A stretch of 20,708 bases of DNA from Lachnospiraceae bacterium (GTDB lineage Bacteria > Bacillota_A > Clostridia > Lachnospirales > Lachnospiraceae). A program made the translations under genes and the position numbers. Of the stretch, positions 14,477-20,708 are shown in pieces. The stretch spans positions 1-20,708 of the forward strand of contig VSNT01000071.1 in the NCBI GenBank assembly GCA_009774465.1, written 5' to 3'. The notes below the pieces were generated by a model. It did not search any database. It saw only the letters and a program-made list of their open reading frames with translations, and had not been told where the DNA came from. The stretch's first letter is position 1. Each line of letters begins with the position of its first letter.

Positions 14477-15306
14477 TGTTCTGCTTCCTTCCTGCTTTTC
14501 AAATCGTTTAACATCCCTCTTACCGTTTTTCCTGTCACCGGATTCAAATACCAGGGGCACAATTCATCAAGAGGCTTTAGCACAAATTCTCTGTTTTCCA
14601 TATCCGGATGAGGCACTGTAAGCAGGGGATCATTTGAAACAAAATCCTGATAAAACAAAAGATCCAGGTCCAAAGTTCTTGGCCCCCAGTGTACTTTCCT
14701 CTCTCTTCCGGCCTCTCTTTCCAGTTCCTGCAAAAAGTCAAGCAGTTCATATGGGGTAAGCAGGGTTTGCAGTTCAATTGCCCCATTTAAAAAATCATAA
14801 AGAGCGGCATCCCCATAGGGCGGCGTTTCAATGATTTGAGAGCATTTCACATCTCTAATCAATTCATTTTTCTTAATCCTCATAATTGCCTTATCTATAA
14901 AATTTTGTTTTTCTCCTAAATTTGAGCCAATCCCTAAATAGGCTCTCTTCCACCCTCTTTCAATATACACCGATACATTTCCAAAAGGAAGGCCTATGGG
15001 TGCATGAGGCTTTTTCACTTCCAGGTCCAAACGTTCGATCAGGGGAAACTTTAAGAGCACTGCCCTTGCCAGATGTTCTGCCGCCGCCTCAATCAGCGCA
15101 AAGGTATTTTCCCTGAAATACTTCGTCATAAAATGGCATACTTCTCCATAGTGAGTGGATAAAGAAAGCGCATCCTCATTTCCTGCCGGTCTTAAATCCG
15201 TATATAATCTGGCATCAATTTGAAAGACCTGTCCATCTTTTGTCTCTTCCGGAAAGACACCATGAAACCCGTAAATTTCCAAATTTTCTATTCTGATTTG
15301 ATCCAT
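14473..15306 (-). CDS. folB-folK: Dihydroneopterin aldolase / HPPK fusion (FolB-FolK)
   Basis: Bifunctional folate enzyme of 277 residues. The N-terminal part (1-118) is dihydroneopterin aldolase, with YGFHGVFPEE (12-21), a conserved Tyr53 and KKPHAPIG (98-105) holding the catalytic Lys. The C-terminal part (122-277) is 6-hydroxymethyl-7,8-dihydropterin pyrophosphokinase, with YLGIGSNLGEK (123-133), TPPYG (161-165), FLNGAIEL (172-179) and the ATP/Mg signature HWGPRTLDLDLLF (206-218). It therefore makes 6-hydroxymethyl-dihydropterin from dihydroneopterin and activates it for FolP, encoded just upstream. GGGGAAAAGG directly precedes the ATG at 15306. The two domains are also found fused in other clostridia. 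Both active sites look complete. Confidence 0.96.
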   Translation of the reverse strand: MDQIRIENLEIYGFHGVFPEETKDGQVFQIDARLYTDLRPAGNEDALSLSTHYGEVCHFMTKYFRENTFALIEAAAEHLARAVLLKFPLIERLDLEVKKPHAPIGLPFGNVSVYIERGWKRAYLGIGSNLGEKQNFIDKAIMRIKKNELIRDVKCSQIIETPPYGDAALYDFLNGAIELQTLLTPYELLDFLQELEREAGRERKVHWGPRTLDLDLLFYQDFVSNDPLLTVPHPDMENREFVLKPLDELCPWYLNPVTGKTVRGMLNDLKSRKEAEQ

Positions 15307-15368
15307 CCTTTTCCCCGCCTTTCATTTGAAAACATTGCGTTTCCCGTATCTGCCTGGATATCCCGACG

Positions 15369-16181
15369 CTAAATGCCGCTTTTTAAAATTGCCTCCGCCA
15401 TTTTAATGGCACGTAAGTTTTCCTTTACGTCATGCACCCGCACGAAAGCACATCCGCCAAGCACCCCAAATACTGTGGTAACAATGGTCCCTTCTACCCT
15501 CTCTAAAGCCGGCAGGTCTAAAGTAAGGCCAATCACTGACTTGCGGCTGGTACCCAGAAGCAATGGATATCCCAACTGCCCCAGCACATTTAAGGATTTA
15601 ATGATTTGAAGGTTATGCTCATAAGTCTTCCCAAATCCCACACCGGGATCAAGAATCATCTTATCTTCCGAAATTCCTGCTTTTCTTGCTATCTCAATGC
15701 TCTCGCCCAGATCAACTTTTACCTCTTCCAGAAAATCTTTATAGTCCGGCTCTTTCCTGTTATGCATCAGGACACATGGCACATTTTTTTCTGTAATTAC
15801 ATCCGCCATTTTTCCATCGTATTTCAGTCCCCAGATATCGTTAATCAAATCAGCACCGGCTTTAAGCCCTTCTCTGGCCACTTTTGCCTTACAGGTATCA
15901 AGAGAAACAGGCACGTCAAAACGCTTCTTTACTTCCTCGATAACCGGAACCACTCTTTCAATCTCTTCCGCCTCGCTTACCAGAGTATATCCTGGTCTGG
16001 TAGACTCACCGCCAACATCCAGAATATCCATGCCCTCTTTTAACATTTCCTCCACATGAAAAAGAGCATCATCCAATCTGTTGTACTTTCCTCCGTCTGA
16101 AAACGAATCAGGGGTTATATTTAATATTCCCATAATATAAGTATGGTTTCTCACGTCAAATTCCCTGCTGCCTATCTTCAT
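15369..16181 (-). CDS. folP: Dihydropteroate synthase
   Basis: Condenses p-aminobenzoate with hydroxymethyl-dihydropterin pyrophosphate; the target of sulfonamides. The 270-residue TIM barrel has both family signatures: MGILNITPDSFSDGG (17-31) and DVGGESTRPG (55-64). Other binding residues are visible: D95 in SLDTCKA, ND at 114-115, DPGVGFGK (178-185), K214 in TSRKS and RVHD (248-251). AAGGGGAAGAAGGA lies right before the ATG at 16181. Upstream is the HD-domain gene, 50 nt away, and downstream folB-folK, 62 nt away. I see no insertion next to the signature loops, where resistance changes usually lie, but phenotype cannot be read from this. Confidence 0.97.
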   Translation of the reverse strand: MKIGSREFDVRNHTYIMGILNITPDSFSDGGKYNRLDDALFHVEEMLKEGMDILDVGGESTRPGYTLVSEAEEIERVVPVIEEVKKRFDVPVSLDTCKAKVAREGLKAGADLINDIWGLKYDGKMADVITEKNVPCVLMHNRKEPDYKDFLEEVKVDLGESIEIARKAGISEDKMILDPGVGFGKTYEHNLQIIKSLNVLGQLGYPLLLGTSRKSVIGLTLDLPALERVEGTIVTTVFGVLGGCAFVRVHDVKENLRAIKMAEAILKSGI

Positions 16182-16231
16182 TCCTTCTTCCCCTTTCTTA
16201 AATTTGAACAGAAAATATTGTCTGAATATTG

Positions 16232-16714
16232 CTACAAAACTAATTTCAAATTCTTCTTTTTATTTTTCCAGTCACATTCCTGTTCCATCTCACAGGCAAA
16301 GCAGGCTCTGCTCAGTTTATCCGCCCTGTACAAAAGCCCGGACAAGCTTTTTTCCTCTTTGATTTCCGCATTTCTGTGGTCTGCTATTGCCTTAAGAATT
16401 CTATCAGCCTCTTCTTTTGTAAAATCACAGGATTTTAAAATTTCCGGTGCCAGCATACAGCCTGCCTTTTCATGGGGCGTTCCATCTTTATATTGCATCC
16501 ATCTTCCGATATCGTGAAGCAGCGCCGCCGCGTAAACAATTTCCTGCTCCTGTCCATAGTAATCCTGCTCATTTAAAATCAGCGCAAGTCTTGCCACATC
16601 AAGAAAATGCCCTATATTGTGGCGGCAAAAGCGCCTTTCTGCTTCCGCCTGATTATTTTTTTCAAGATAGCTTTGATAGAAACTGTCCGCAAGAATTTTG
16701 TTCACTCGTTCCAT
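16232..16714 (-). CDS. HD-domain phosphohydrolase in the folate operon
   Basis: A 160-residue HD-superfamily protein, a metal-dependent phosphohydrolase fold acting in the cytoplasm. The metal-binding set is present: H32/H36 in RHNIGHFLD, the HD pair H67-D68 in ALLHDIGRW, H81 after the loop, H113 in AIADHRN and D132 in YRADKLSR. A short Cys-bearing tail follows (C138, C141, C147 in RACFACEMEQEC), which could bind another metal. It sits between folE and folP. The substrate is unknown. Because dihydroneopterin triphosphate must lose pyrophosphate between FolE and FolB and no Nudix enzyme is encoded here, this protein is a candidate for that step (inference). The ATG at 16714 is preceded by AAGG at a short distance. 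Confidence 0.88.
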   Translation of the reverse strand: MERVNKILADSFYQSYLEKNNQAEAERRFCRHNIGHFLDVARLALILNEQDYYGQEQEIVYAAALLHDIGRWMQYKDGTPHEKAGCMLAPEILKSCDFTKEEADRILKAIADHRNAEIKEEKSLSGLLYRADKLSRACFACEMEQECDWKNKKKNLKLVL

Positions 16715-16757
16715 TGCCTTACCTATTGTCCTTCTACTGTTCTATTTTAACTGACTT

Positions 16758-17315
16758 TTATCTGCCCACAAAGTTTAAAAACAGATTCTGCAGGTTTTCA
16801 TTTTCTTTTAGCAAACCTCTTGCCACCATAGTTACTGTCTGGCTTCCCGGTTTTTTTACTCCACGCATGGTCATACACATATGCTCCGCCTGAGCCATCA
16901 CAATCACTCCCTTAGGCTGTAAATCTTCCATAATGGCATCTGCAATCTGGGCAGTCATTTGCTCCTGAATCTGAAGCCTTCTGGCAAACACCTCCACCGT
17001 TCTGGCAAGCTTGCTGATTCCCACCACTTTTCCATCCGGAATATAGGCAATATGCACTTTTCCATAAAAAGGCATCAGATGATGCTCGCAGGTGGAATAA
17101 AAAGAAATATCCTTTTCCACTATCATCTCATTATTTTCTGCTGTAAAGGTCTTTGACAAATGTTCCTTCGCACTTTGGTCCATCCCTGCAAAAATTTCTT
17201 CATACATCCTTGCCACCCTCTCAGGTGTTTGTCTAAGACCTTCTCTGTCACAGTCCTCTCCGATTCCTTCCAGCAGGAGCCGGACTGCCTGCTCAATCTT
17301 CTCTTTGTTTACCAT
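16758..17315 (-). CDS. folE: GTP cyclohydrolase I
   Basis: First step of pterin synthesis: GTP to 7,8-dihydroneopterin triphosphate plus formate. The 185-residue protein is typical FolE1: REGLRQTPERVARMY (24-38), the zinc ligands Cys76 and His79 in STCEHHLMPF and Cys147 in EHMCMTMRG, GKVVGISKLARTVE (95-108) and the RLQIQEQMTAQIAD helix (113-126). I start at the ATG at 17315, because GGGAGA lies 7 nt ahead; a TTG five codons earlier would swallow that site. The start lies 23 nt inside the end of folC, so the two are probably coupled. The presence of the zinc ligands means this is the classical zinc enzyme, not FolE2. Confidence 0.97.
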   Translation of the reverse strand: MVNKEKIEQAVRLLLEGIGEDCDREGLRQTPERVARMYEEIFAGMDQSAKEHLSKTFTAENNEMIVEKDISFYSTCEHHLMPFYGKVHIAYIPDGKVVGISKLARTVEVFARRLQIQEQMTAQIADAIMEDLQPKGVIVMAQAEHMCMTMRGVKKPGSQTVTMVARGLLKENENLQNLFLNFVGR

Positions 17316-18651
17316 GTGAATCTCTCCCAATCTGATTTCTGTTCTTCTTTACAGATAAGCTTTCCACGATTGTAATCAGTTCTCCCAGGTAAGAAAGAGA
17401 ACCACATGCAATAATTACCGTATCCTTATCCGAAAGCAGATAAGAAAGCTCTACTGCTTCCTGCACGCTGTCAAGAGCTGTCACATTGTCATGGTAATTT
17501 TTCGCAACACATGCCAGCTCATAAGCGCCAAAGCCCCTCTCCCCCTTAGTGGAAACTGTCAGAACCAACTCTGCAAGGGGACAGAGTGTTTTCAGTATTT
17601 CCTCCTGCTCTTTATCCCTCAGCATTCCTATTATATAAATAATTCTTCTGTTTGTAAAATAAAACCGGATAGTTTCAGCCAGCCTTAAGGCGCCATCCCT
17701 GTTATGCGCCCCGTCCGCAATAAAGTATGGCTTTTTAGAGATAATCTGAAAACGCCCCGGCCAAAAGGCTTTAAACAGTCCTGCCCTCACTGCTTTTTCT
17801 GTAATCTCATATCCCAGCTTTTTTAGCTGGTCTGTCGTTTCCACTGCAAGCATGGCATTTTCAATCTGGTAGCTGCCAGCCATAGTTATCATCAAATTTT
17901 TATATTCCTTATAAGAAAAAACCTGCTTTTCCAGACCATGCTTTACCCCTTCTGCTTCCTTCGGTTCCACAAAATAAACGGGAACGCCTGCAGACTGTGC
18001 TTTCCTTTCAATCACCTGCATGACCTGTTCCTTTTGCCCAAGAGCCACCACAACAGAACCCTTCTTTATAATACCTGCTTTGTTTTCAGCAATCTCCGCC
18101 AGCGTCTTTCCAAGAACTCCCATGTGATCAAAACTGATGGAGGTAAAAACTTCAATTAATGTTTCCTCAACAACATTTGTAGCGTCAAGCAGCCCTCCAA
18201 GTCCTGTTTCCAGCAGGGCAATCTGGCAGTTCTTTTCCTTAAAGTACAAAAATGCCATTGCAGTTTCAATCTCAAACGCTGTGGGATGAGGTTGGCCTTC
18301 CTTTACAAGCTCCTCACAGACATTTTTCATCAGTGTCATCATCCGGCATAAGTCTTTTTTACTTATGCTTCTTCCATTTACCTGTATCCGCTCCCTGTAT
18401 TCAAATATAGTTGGGGAAAGATATCTGCCCACCCGATATCCGGCTTCCTTTAAAATTTCGGAAACAAAAGCAAGGACAGAACCTTTTCCGTTGGTTCCCG
18501 CAATATGCACAAATTTAAGGCCGCTTTGAGGCATCTGAAGCTTTGTACATAAATTTTGAATATTGGTAAGTCCCGGAACACTTCCATATGCTTTCAATTC
18601 TTCTATATAATCCATGACCTCATGGAAGGTCATAACATTTTGTTCCTTCAT
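17293..18651 (-). CDS. folC: Folylpolyglutamate synthase / dihydrofolate synthase
   Basis: Adds glutamate to dihydropteroate and then gamma-glutamate chains to folates, keeping them in the cell. The 452-residue Mur-ligase-like protein has the ATP loop VHIAGTNGKGSV (48-59), the Omega-loop region PTIFEYRERI, LLETGLGGLLDATN, SFDHMGVLG, and the C-terminal FIADGAHNRDGA motif that positions the glutamate. An ATG at 18663 is also open, but AGGA stands only one base from it, whereas it is five bases from the ATG at 18651, so I prefer the latter. It is the first gene of the folate operon and overlaps folE by 23 nt. Whether it has both activities or only one cannot be told from these motifs. Confidence 0.95.
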   Translation of the reverse strand: MKEQNVMTFHEVMDYIEELKAYGSVPGLTNIQNLCTKLQMPQSGLKFVHIAGTNGKGSVLAFVSEILKEAGYRVGRYLSPTIFEYRERIQVNGRSISKKDLCRMMTLMKNVCEELVKEGQPHPTAFEIETAMAFLYFKEKNCQIALLETGLGGLLDATNVVEETLIEVFTSISFDHMGVLGKTLAEIAENKAGIIKKGSVVVALGQKEQVMQVIERKAQSAGVPVYFVEPKEAEGVKHGLEKQVFSYKEYKNLMITMAGSYQIENAMLAVETTDQLKKLGYEITEKAVRAGLFKAFWPGRFQIISKKPYFIADGAHNRDGALRLAETIRFYFTNRRIIYIIGMLRDKEQEEILKTLCPLAELVLTVSTKGERGFGAYELACVAKNYHDNVTALDSVQEAVELSYLLSDKDTVIIACGSLSYLGELITIVESLSVKKNRNQIGRDSHGKQRED

Positions 18652-18663
18652 TATTTTCCTCAT

Positions 18664-18706
18664 TTCCTCATGTATAATTATAAAAATTTTTTACCATACT
18701 GTATTT
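18664..18706. promoter_or_regulatory. Divergent start region of folC and the PF06541-type gene
   Basis: Only about 55 bp separate the two divergent starts. TATAAT occurs on the plus strand at 18673-18678 and, overlapping it, on the minus strand at 18677-18682. Neither has a good -35 box at 17 bp. If both are used, the promoters overlap and would compete for polymerase, and both transcripts would have very short leaders. Confidence 0.35.
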
Positions 18707-19114
18707 ATGATGAAAACTTTGTTAAAAAACTTTTTCAAATGCGGATTAACCGGCTGGTGTCTGGAAATCATTTTTACAGCTATGGGCTCCCTTCAAAAAA
18801 GAGATATGACGCTTATGGGACAGACCTCCCTTTGGATGTTCCCCATTTATGGCAGCGCATGTCTGCTGCATCCGCTGTTTACACGTATAAAAAAATTTTC
18901 TTTTGCTGTGCGTGGAAGCATTTACGCCCTGTGCATCTTTGCAGGCGAATACCTGACAGGACGTTTTCTTGACCAGCGCAAATTCTGCCCCTGGAATTAT
19001 GAACGCTCCCGCTGGCATATTCAAAAGGTAATCCGTCTGGATTATTTTCCAAACTGGTTTCTGGCAGGGCTTTTATTTGAACATCTTTTAACTGATGAAA
19101 AACCTGCCGCTTAA
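18707..19114 (+). CDS. Small membrane protein, PF06541-type (putative ABC transporter permease family)
   Basis: A 135-residue membrane protein with about four hydrophobic segments. It carries the FFKCGLTGWCLEIIFTA, GQTSLWMFPIYGSACLL and ERSRWHIQKVIRLDYFPNWFLAGLLFE stretches that I associate with PF06541 (labelled CmpB/putative ABC permease, although function is unproven and it lacks an EAA loop). The family often has longer, two-unit members; this is a short one. I start at the first of two ATGs at 18707; no Shine-Dalgarno sequence is visible before it, unlike its neighbours, so start and expression are uncertain. An upstream in-frame ATG at 18614 lies inside folC. It ends at the terminator 19133-19163. 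Confidence 0.75.
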   Translation: MMKTLLKNFFKCGLTGWCLEIIFTAMGSLQKRDMTLMGQTSLWMFPIYGSACLLHPLFTRIKKFSFAVRGSIYALCIFAGEYLTGRFLDQRKFCPWNYERSRWHIQKVIRLDYFPNWFLAGLLFEHLLTDEKPAA

Positions 19115-19132
19115 TGAAGGCTGCCACGTATG

Positions 19133-19163
19133 AAAAGCGGTATGAATCTCTCATACCGCTTTT
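19133..19163. terminator. Bidirectional intrinsic terminator
   Basis: Perfect 13-bp stem: AAAAGCGGTATGA (19133-19145) and TCATACCGCTTTT (19151-19163), loop of 5 nt. The A4/T4 ends serve both the plus-strand membrane-protein gene and the convergent PH-domain gene, whose stop is at 19172. Confidence 0.88.
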
Positions 19164-19171
19164 AGCTATCC

Positions 19172-19549
19172 TTAATCTATACTGTCCATGTCATCCGACA
19201 TCGCACCAATATCCAGCGTGTTTAATGTACGCCGCTTCATTCTTGCCTGTTCGGAAGCTTCAAGAATAAACTCCTTGATGGCTTTGGCATTTTTTATGTG
19301 GGATAAAATCAGTTTGGGATGGGTGGTGTCGCCTGTGTAGCATATGACTGTTCCGATTCCTACGATTCGCTCTAACAGTGTGGTAACCAGCTCCACATCC
19401 TGCACTTTATACATATAGCAGTCATTTTCCACTTTTCTTAAAAGGCCGCTGTCTATGGTAAGCACATTTTCTTTAATAATATATTTAGTAAATGTAAAGG
19501 GCAGCCCCAAAAACAGCCAGCGTTTTCTTTCCACGAATTCTGTTGCCAT
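19172..19549 (-). CDS. PH-domain (bPH_2-like) protein
   Basis: A 125-residue soluble protein of beta-rich character: RKRWLFLGLPFTFTKYIIKENVLTIDSGLL, then NDCYMYKVQDVELVTTLLERIVGIGTVICY with alternating hydrophobic residues, then a C-terminal helix (KAIKEFILEASEQARMKRR). The pattern YxMYKVQDVEL...GxGTVxxY is that of bacterial PH-like domains (DUF304/bPH_2). Such domains are often membrane-bound; this one lacks membrane segments. The ATG at 19549 has AGGAGGG at six nt, so the open frame reaching 19624 is not used. It has its own promoter and terminator. Role unknown. Confidence 0.8.
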   Translation of the reverse strand: MATEFVERKRWLFLGLPFTFTKYIIKENVLTIDSGLLRKVENDCYMYKVQDVELVTTLLERIVGIGTVICYTGDTTHPKLILSHIKNAKAIKEFILEASEQARMKRRTLNTLDIGAMSDDMDSID

Positions 19550-19580
19550 AATTAACCCTCCTAAAAAACCTTTCCTGGAT

Positions 19581-19609
19581 AGTATACTAAATTCACATAT
19601 AGAATGCAA
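19581..19609 (-). promoter_or_regulatory. Promoter of the PH-domain gene
   Basis: On the minus strand TTGCAT (19604-19609), 17-bp spacer, TATACT (19581-19586); the -10 box is near consensus, the -35 box moderate. It would give a leader of about 25 nt. Confidence 0.55.
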
Positions 19610-19632
19610 ATAAATTTTCTCCACTATTTCAA

Positions 19633-19661
19633 TTGAAAGAACCCCCTTAATGTGCTATGAT
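19633..19661 (+). promoter_or_regulatory. Promoter of the nitroreductase gene
   Basis: TTGAAA (19633-19638), 17-bp spacer, TATGAT (19656-19661). Each box differs from the sigma-A consensus by one or two bases. Transcription would start near 19668, ahead of AAGGAG at 19685-19690. Confidence 0.7.
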
Positions 19662-19697
19662 AAAAAGCAATAGAAAATCTTAAAAAGGAGTGTGCTT

Positions 19698-20240
19698 ATG
19701 ACCGCAAAAGAATGTATCAGAGAACGCAGAAGTATCCGGAAATTTAAAGCTGATCCTATAGATCATGCACTGCTTTCAGAAATCATTGAAACAGCATCCT
19801 ATGCGCCAAGCTGGAAACATACCCAGATCACCCGTTATATTGCAGTGGAGGGCGAATTAAAGGATAAAATTGCTGCTGAATGCACCACAGCATATCCCAA
19901 AAATGGTGAAATCATTGCTCAGGCGCCATTACTGATTGCAGTTACATACATCAAAGGAAGAAGCGGTTTTGAGCGGGATGGTTCCTTCAGCACCGTAAAA
20001 GGTGCTTCCTGGCAGATGTTCGACGCCGGCGTTGCCGCACAGACATTTTGTCTGGCTGCTTATGATAAAGGACTTGGCAGTGTTATTATGGGTATCTTTG
20101 ATGAAGCAAAAGCAGCTTCATTATTAGACATTCCCGAAGAAAGAGAACTGGTTGCCCTGATTCCTGTGGGATATCCTGATGAATCTCCTGTTGCTCCCAG
20201 ACGAAAACCTGTGGAGGATTTGTTATCGTTTCAAAGTTAA
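19698..20240 (+). CDS. Nitroreductase-family FMN oxidoreductase
   Basis: A 180-residue member of the nitroreductase family, which uses FMN and NAD(P)H to reduce nitro groups, quinones or other small acceptors. The N-terminal ECIRERRSIRKFKADPID stretch binds FMN phosphate through its Arg residues; SYAPSWKHTQITRY is the active-site loop; DAGVAAQTFCLAAYDKGLGSVIMG is the dimer/FMN helix, and the C-terminal PRRKPVEDLL includes the final FMN-contact Arg. I start at ATG 19698: AAGGAG is 7 nt upstream, while the GTG at 19692 is only one base from it. Single gene with its own promoter. The physiological acceptor cannot be told. Confidence 0.92.
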   Translation: MTAKECIRERRSIRKFKADPIDHALLSEIIETASYAPSWKHTQITRYIAVEGELKDKIAAECTTAYPKNGEIIAQAPLLIAVTYIKGRSGFERDGSFSTVKGASWQMFDAGVAAQTFCLAAYDKGLGSVIMGIFDEAKAASLLDIPEERELVALIPVGYPDESPVAPRRKPVEDLLSFQS

Positions 20241-20250
20241 TATTTAATAA

Positions 20251-20322
20251 AGGATGCCGCCTTTCGCGTTCCATCCTGATGTTAAATCTAAAATCGAAGA
20301 GGATTTTTCTCTTCGATTTTTT
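20251..20322 (+). terminator. Terminator-like hairpin in the nitroreductase-pyrB gap (possible attenuator)
   Basis: AAAATCGAAGAG (20290-20301) and CTCTTCGATTTT (20309-20320) form a 12-bp stem followed by T's to 20322. It may simply end the nitroreductase gene. It stops only about 5 nt before the AAAGGAG of pyrB. A second small stem AGGATG (20251-20256)/CATCCT (20272-20277) precedes it, and the ATCCT of that stem could pair instead with AGGAT at 20300-20304, overlapping the base of the terminator. No PyrR-binding consensus was seen. Confidence 0.75.
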
Positions 20323-20343
20323 ATGGAAAGGAGTATAAATAAT

Positions 20344-20708
20344 ATGAGACATCTCATGAGTTCTATGGATTTTTCCACAGAAGAATTAGACCGGCTTTTT
20401 GATCTGGCAAATGACATTGAATCGCATATGGATAAATATTCTCATGCCTGTGCCGGAAAAAAGCTTGCCACCTGTTTTTATGAGCCAAGCACCCGCACAA
20501 GGCTCAGCTTTGAGTCTGCCATGCTGAATTTGGGTGGCAGTGTTCTTGGCTTTTCCGACGCCAATTCCTCTTCCGCCGCCAAAGGTGAAAGCGTTGCAGA
20601 TACCATCCGCGTAGTCTCCTGCTTTGCTGACATCTGTGCCATGCGCCATCCAAAGGAAGGCGCTCCGATGGTTGCGGCAGGTAAATCCTCCATTCCGGTA
20701 ATCAATGC
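20344..20708 (+). CDS. pyrB: Aspartate carbamoyltransferase catalytic subunit (5' part only)
   Basis: First 121 codons of PyrB; the gene runs off the right edge. It condenses carbamoyl phosphate and aspartate in pyrimidine synthesis. The start HLMSSMDFSTEELDRLFDLA is typical, and the carbamoyl-phosphate loop FYEPSTRTRLSFESAM (45-60) is complete, followed by the GFSDANSSSAAKGESVADTIR loop (80s to 90s), whose Ser and Lys reach into the neighbouring active site. AAAGGAG lies 10 nt before the ATG at 20344. The terminator-like hairpin just upstream suggests either separation from the nitroreductase gene or attenuation. Whether pyrI and other pyr genes follow cannot be seen. Confidence 0.96.
   Translation, partial: MRHLMSSMDFSTEELDRLFDLANDIESHMDKYSHACAGKKLATCFYEPSTRTRLSFESAMLNLGGSVLGFSDANSSSAAKGESVADTIRVVSCFADICAMRHPKEGAPMVAAGKSSIPVIN

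Noticed and set aside
20241..20343. PyrR-binding RNA element
   Set aside because: The expected conserved purine-rich loop sequence was not found.
1..20708. Mobile element, phage, toxin-antitoxin, CRISPR-Cas or biosynthetic cluster
   Set aside because: No transposase, integrase, phage structural gene, tRNA-flanked repeats, Cas protein or synthase was recognised; gene content is ordinary metabolism and transport.

Overview
The window looks like core chromosome of a Lachnospiraceae-type member of the Clostridia (Bacillota). The grounds are an AT-leaning sequence with purine-rich AGGAGG-type ribosome binding sites, short intrinsic terminators, many 1-23 nt gene overlaps, and clostridial families such as a DUF6472 zinc-ribbon protein, a FolB-FolK fusion, a DUF815 ATPase and a DUF5050 propeller. 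This placement is by protein resemblance from memory, not by a search. I see no phage, insertion sequence, integron, CRISPR array, tRNA or rRNA.

Region 1 (1-6234, minus strand) is a carbohydrate-uptake operon. Read in the direction of transcription it runs: regulated promoter with up to three LacI/CcpA-like operators, a MalE-type lipoprotein (frameshifted in a run of eight G), an intergenic hairpin, MalF- and MalG-type permeases, a LacI-family regulator, and a protein of unknown function that runs off the left edge. No ATPase is encoded here, so the transporter probably borrows a shared MsmX-type ATPase encoded elsewhere (inference).

Region 2 (6235-13024, minus strand) is a tightly packed operon: chorismate mutase and prephenate dehydratase (a pheA reading frame interrupted by one in-frame TAA), a DUF815 AAA ATPase, an exopolyphosphatase/GppA-like protein with an HD domain, polyphosphate kinase, and a Maf nucleotide pyrophosphatase. 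Its leader can fold into an extended hairpin just before the ribosome binding site. A divergent gene for a membrane-anchored DUF5050 propeller (13204-14229, plus) has a good promoter of its own and ends at a bidirectional terminator.

Region 3 (14279-18651, minus strand) is a folate operon: folC, folE, an HD-domain protein, folP, folB-folK fusion and a tiny zinc-ribbon protein. It covers GTP to dihydropteroate and on to polyglutamylated folate, except for a recognised dihydroneopterin-triphosphate phosphatase. The HD protein is a candidate for that step. No dihydrofolate reductase is visible.

Region 4 (18707-20708) holds single genes: a small PF06541-type membrane protein (plus), a PH-domain protein (minus), a nitroreductase (plus), and the 5' part of pyrB (plus), whose leader holds a terminator-like hairpin. 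I found no clearly new system. The best leads are the two interrupted genes (the MalE-type gene and pheA), the pheA leader RNA, the MalE-type gene's operator array and the two unexplained small proteins of the folate operon.
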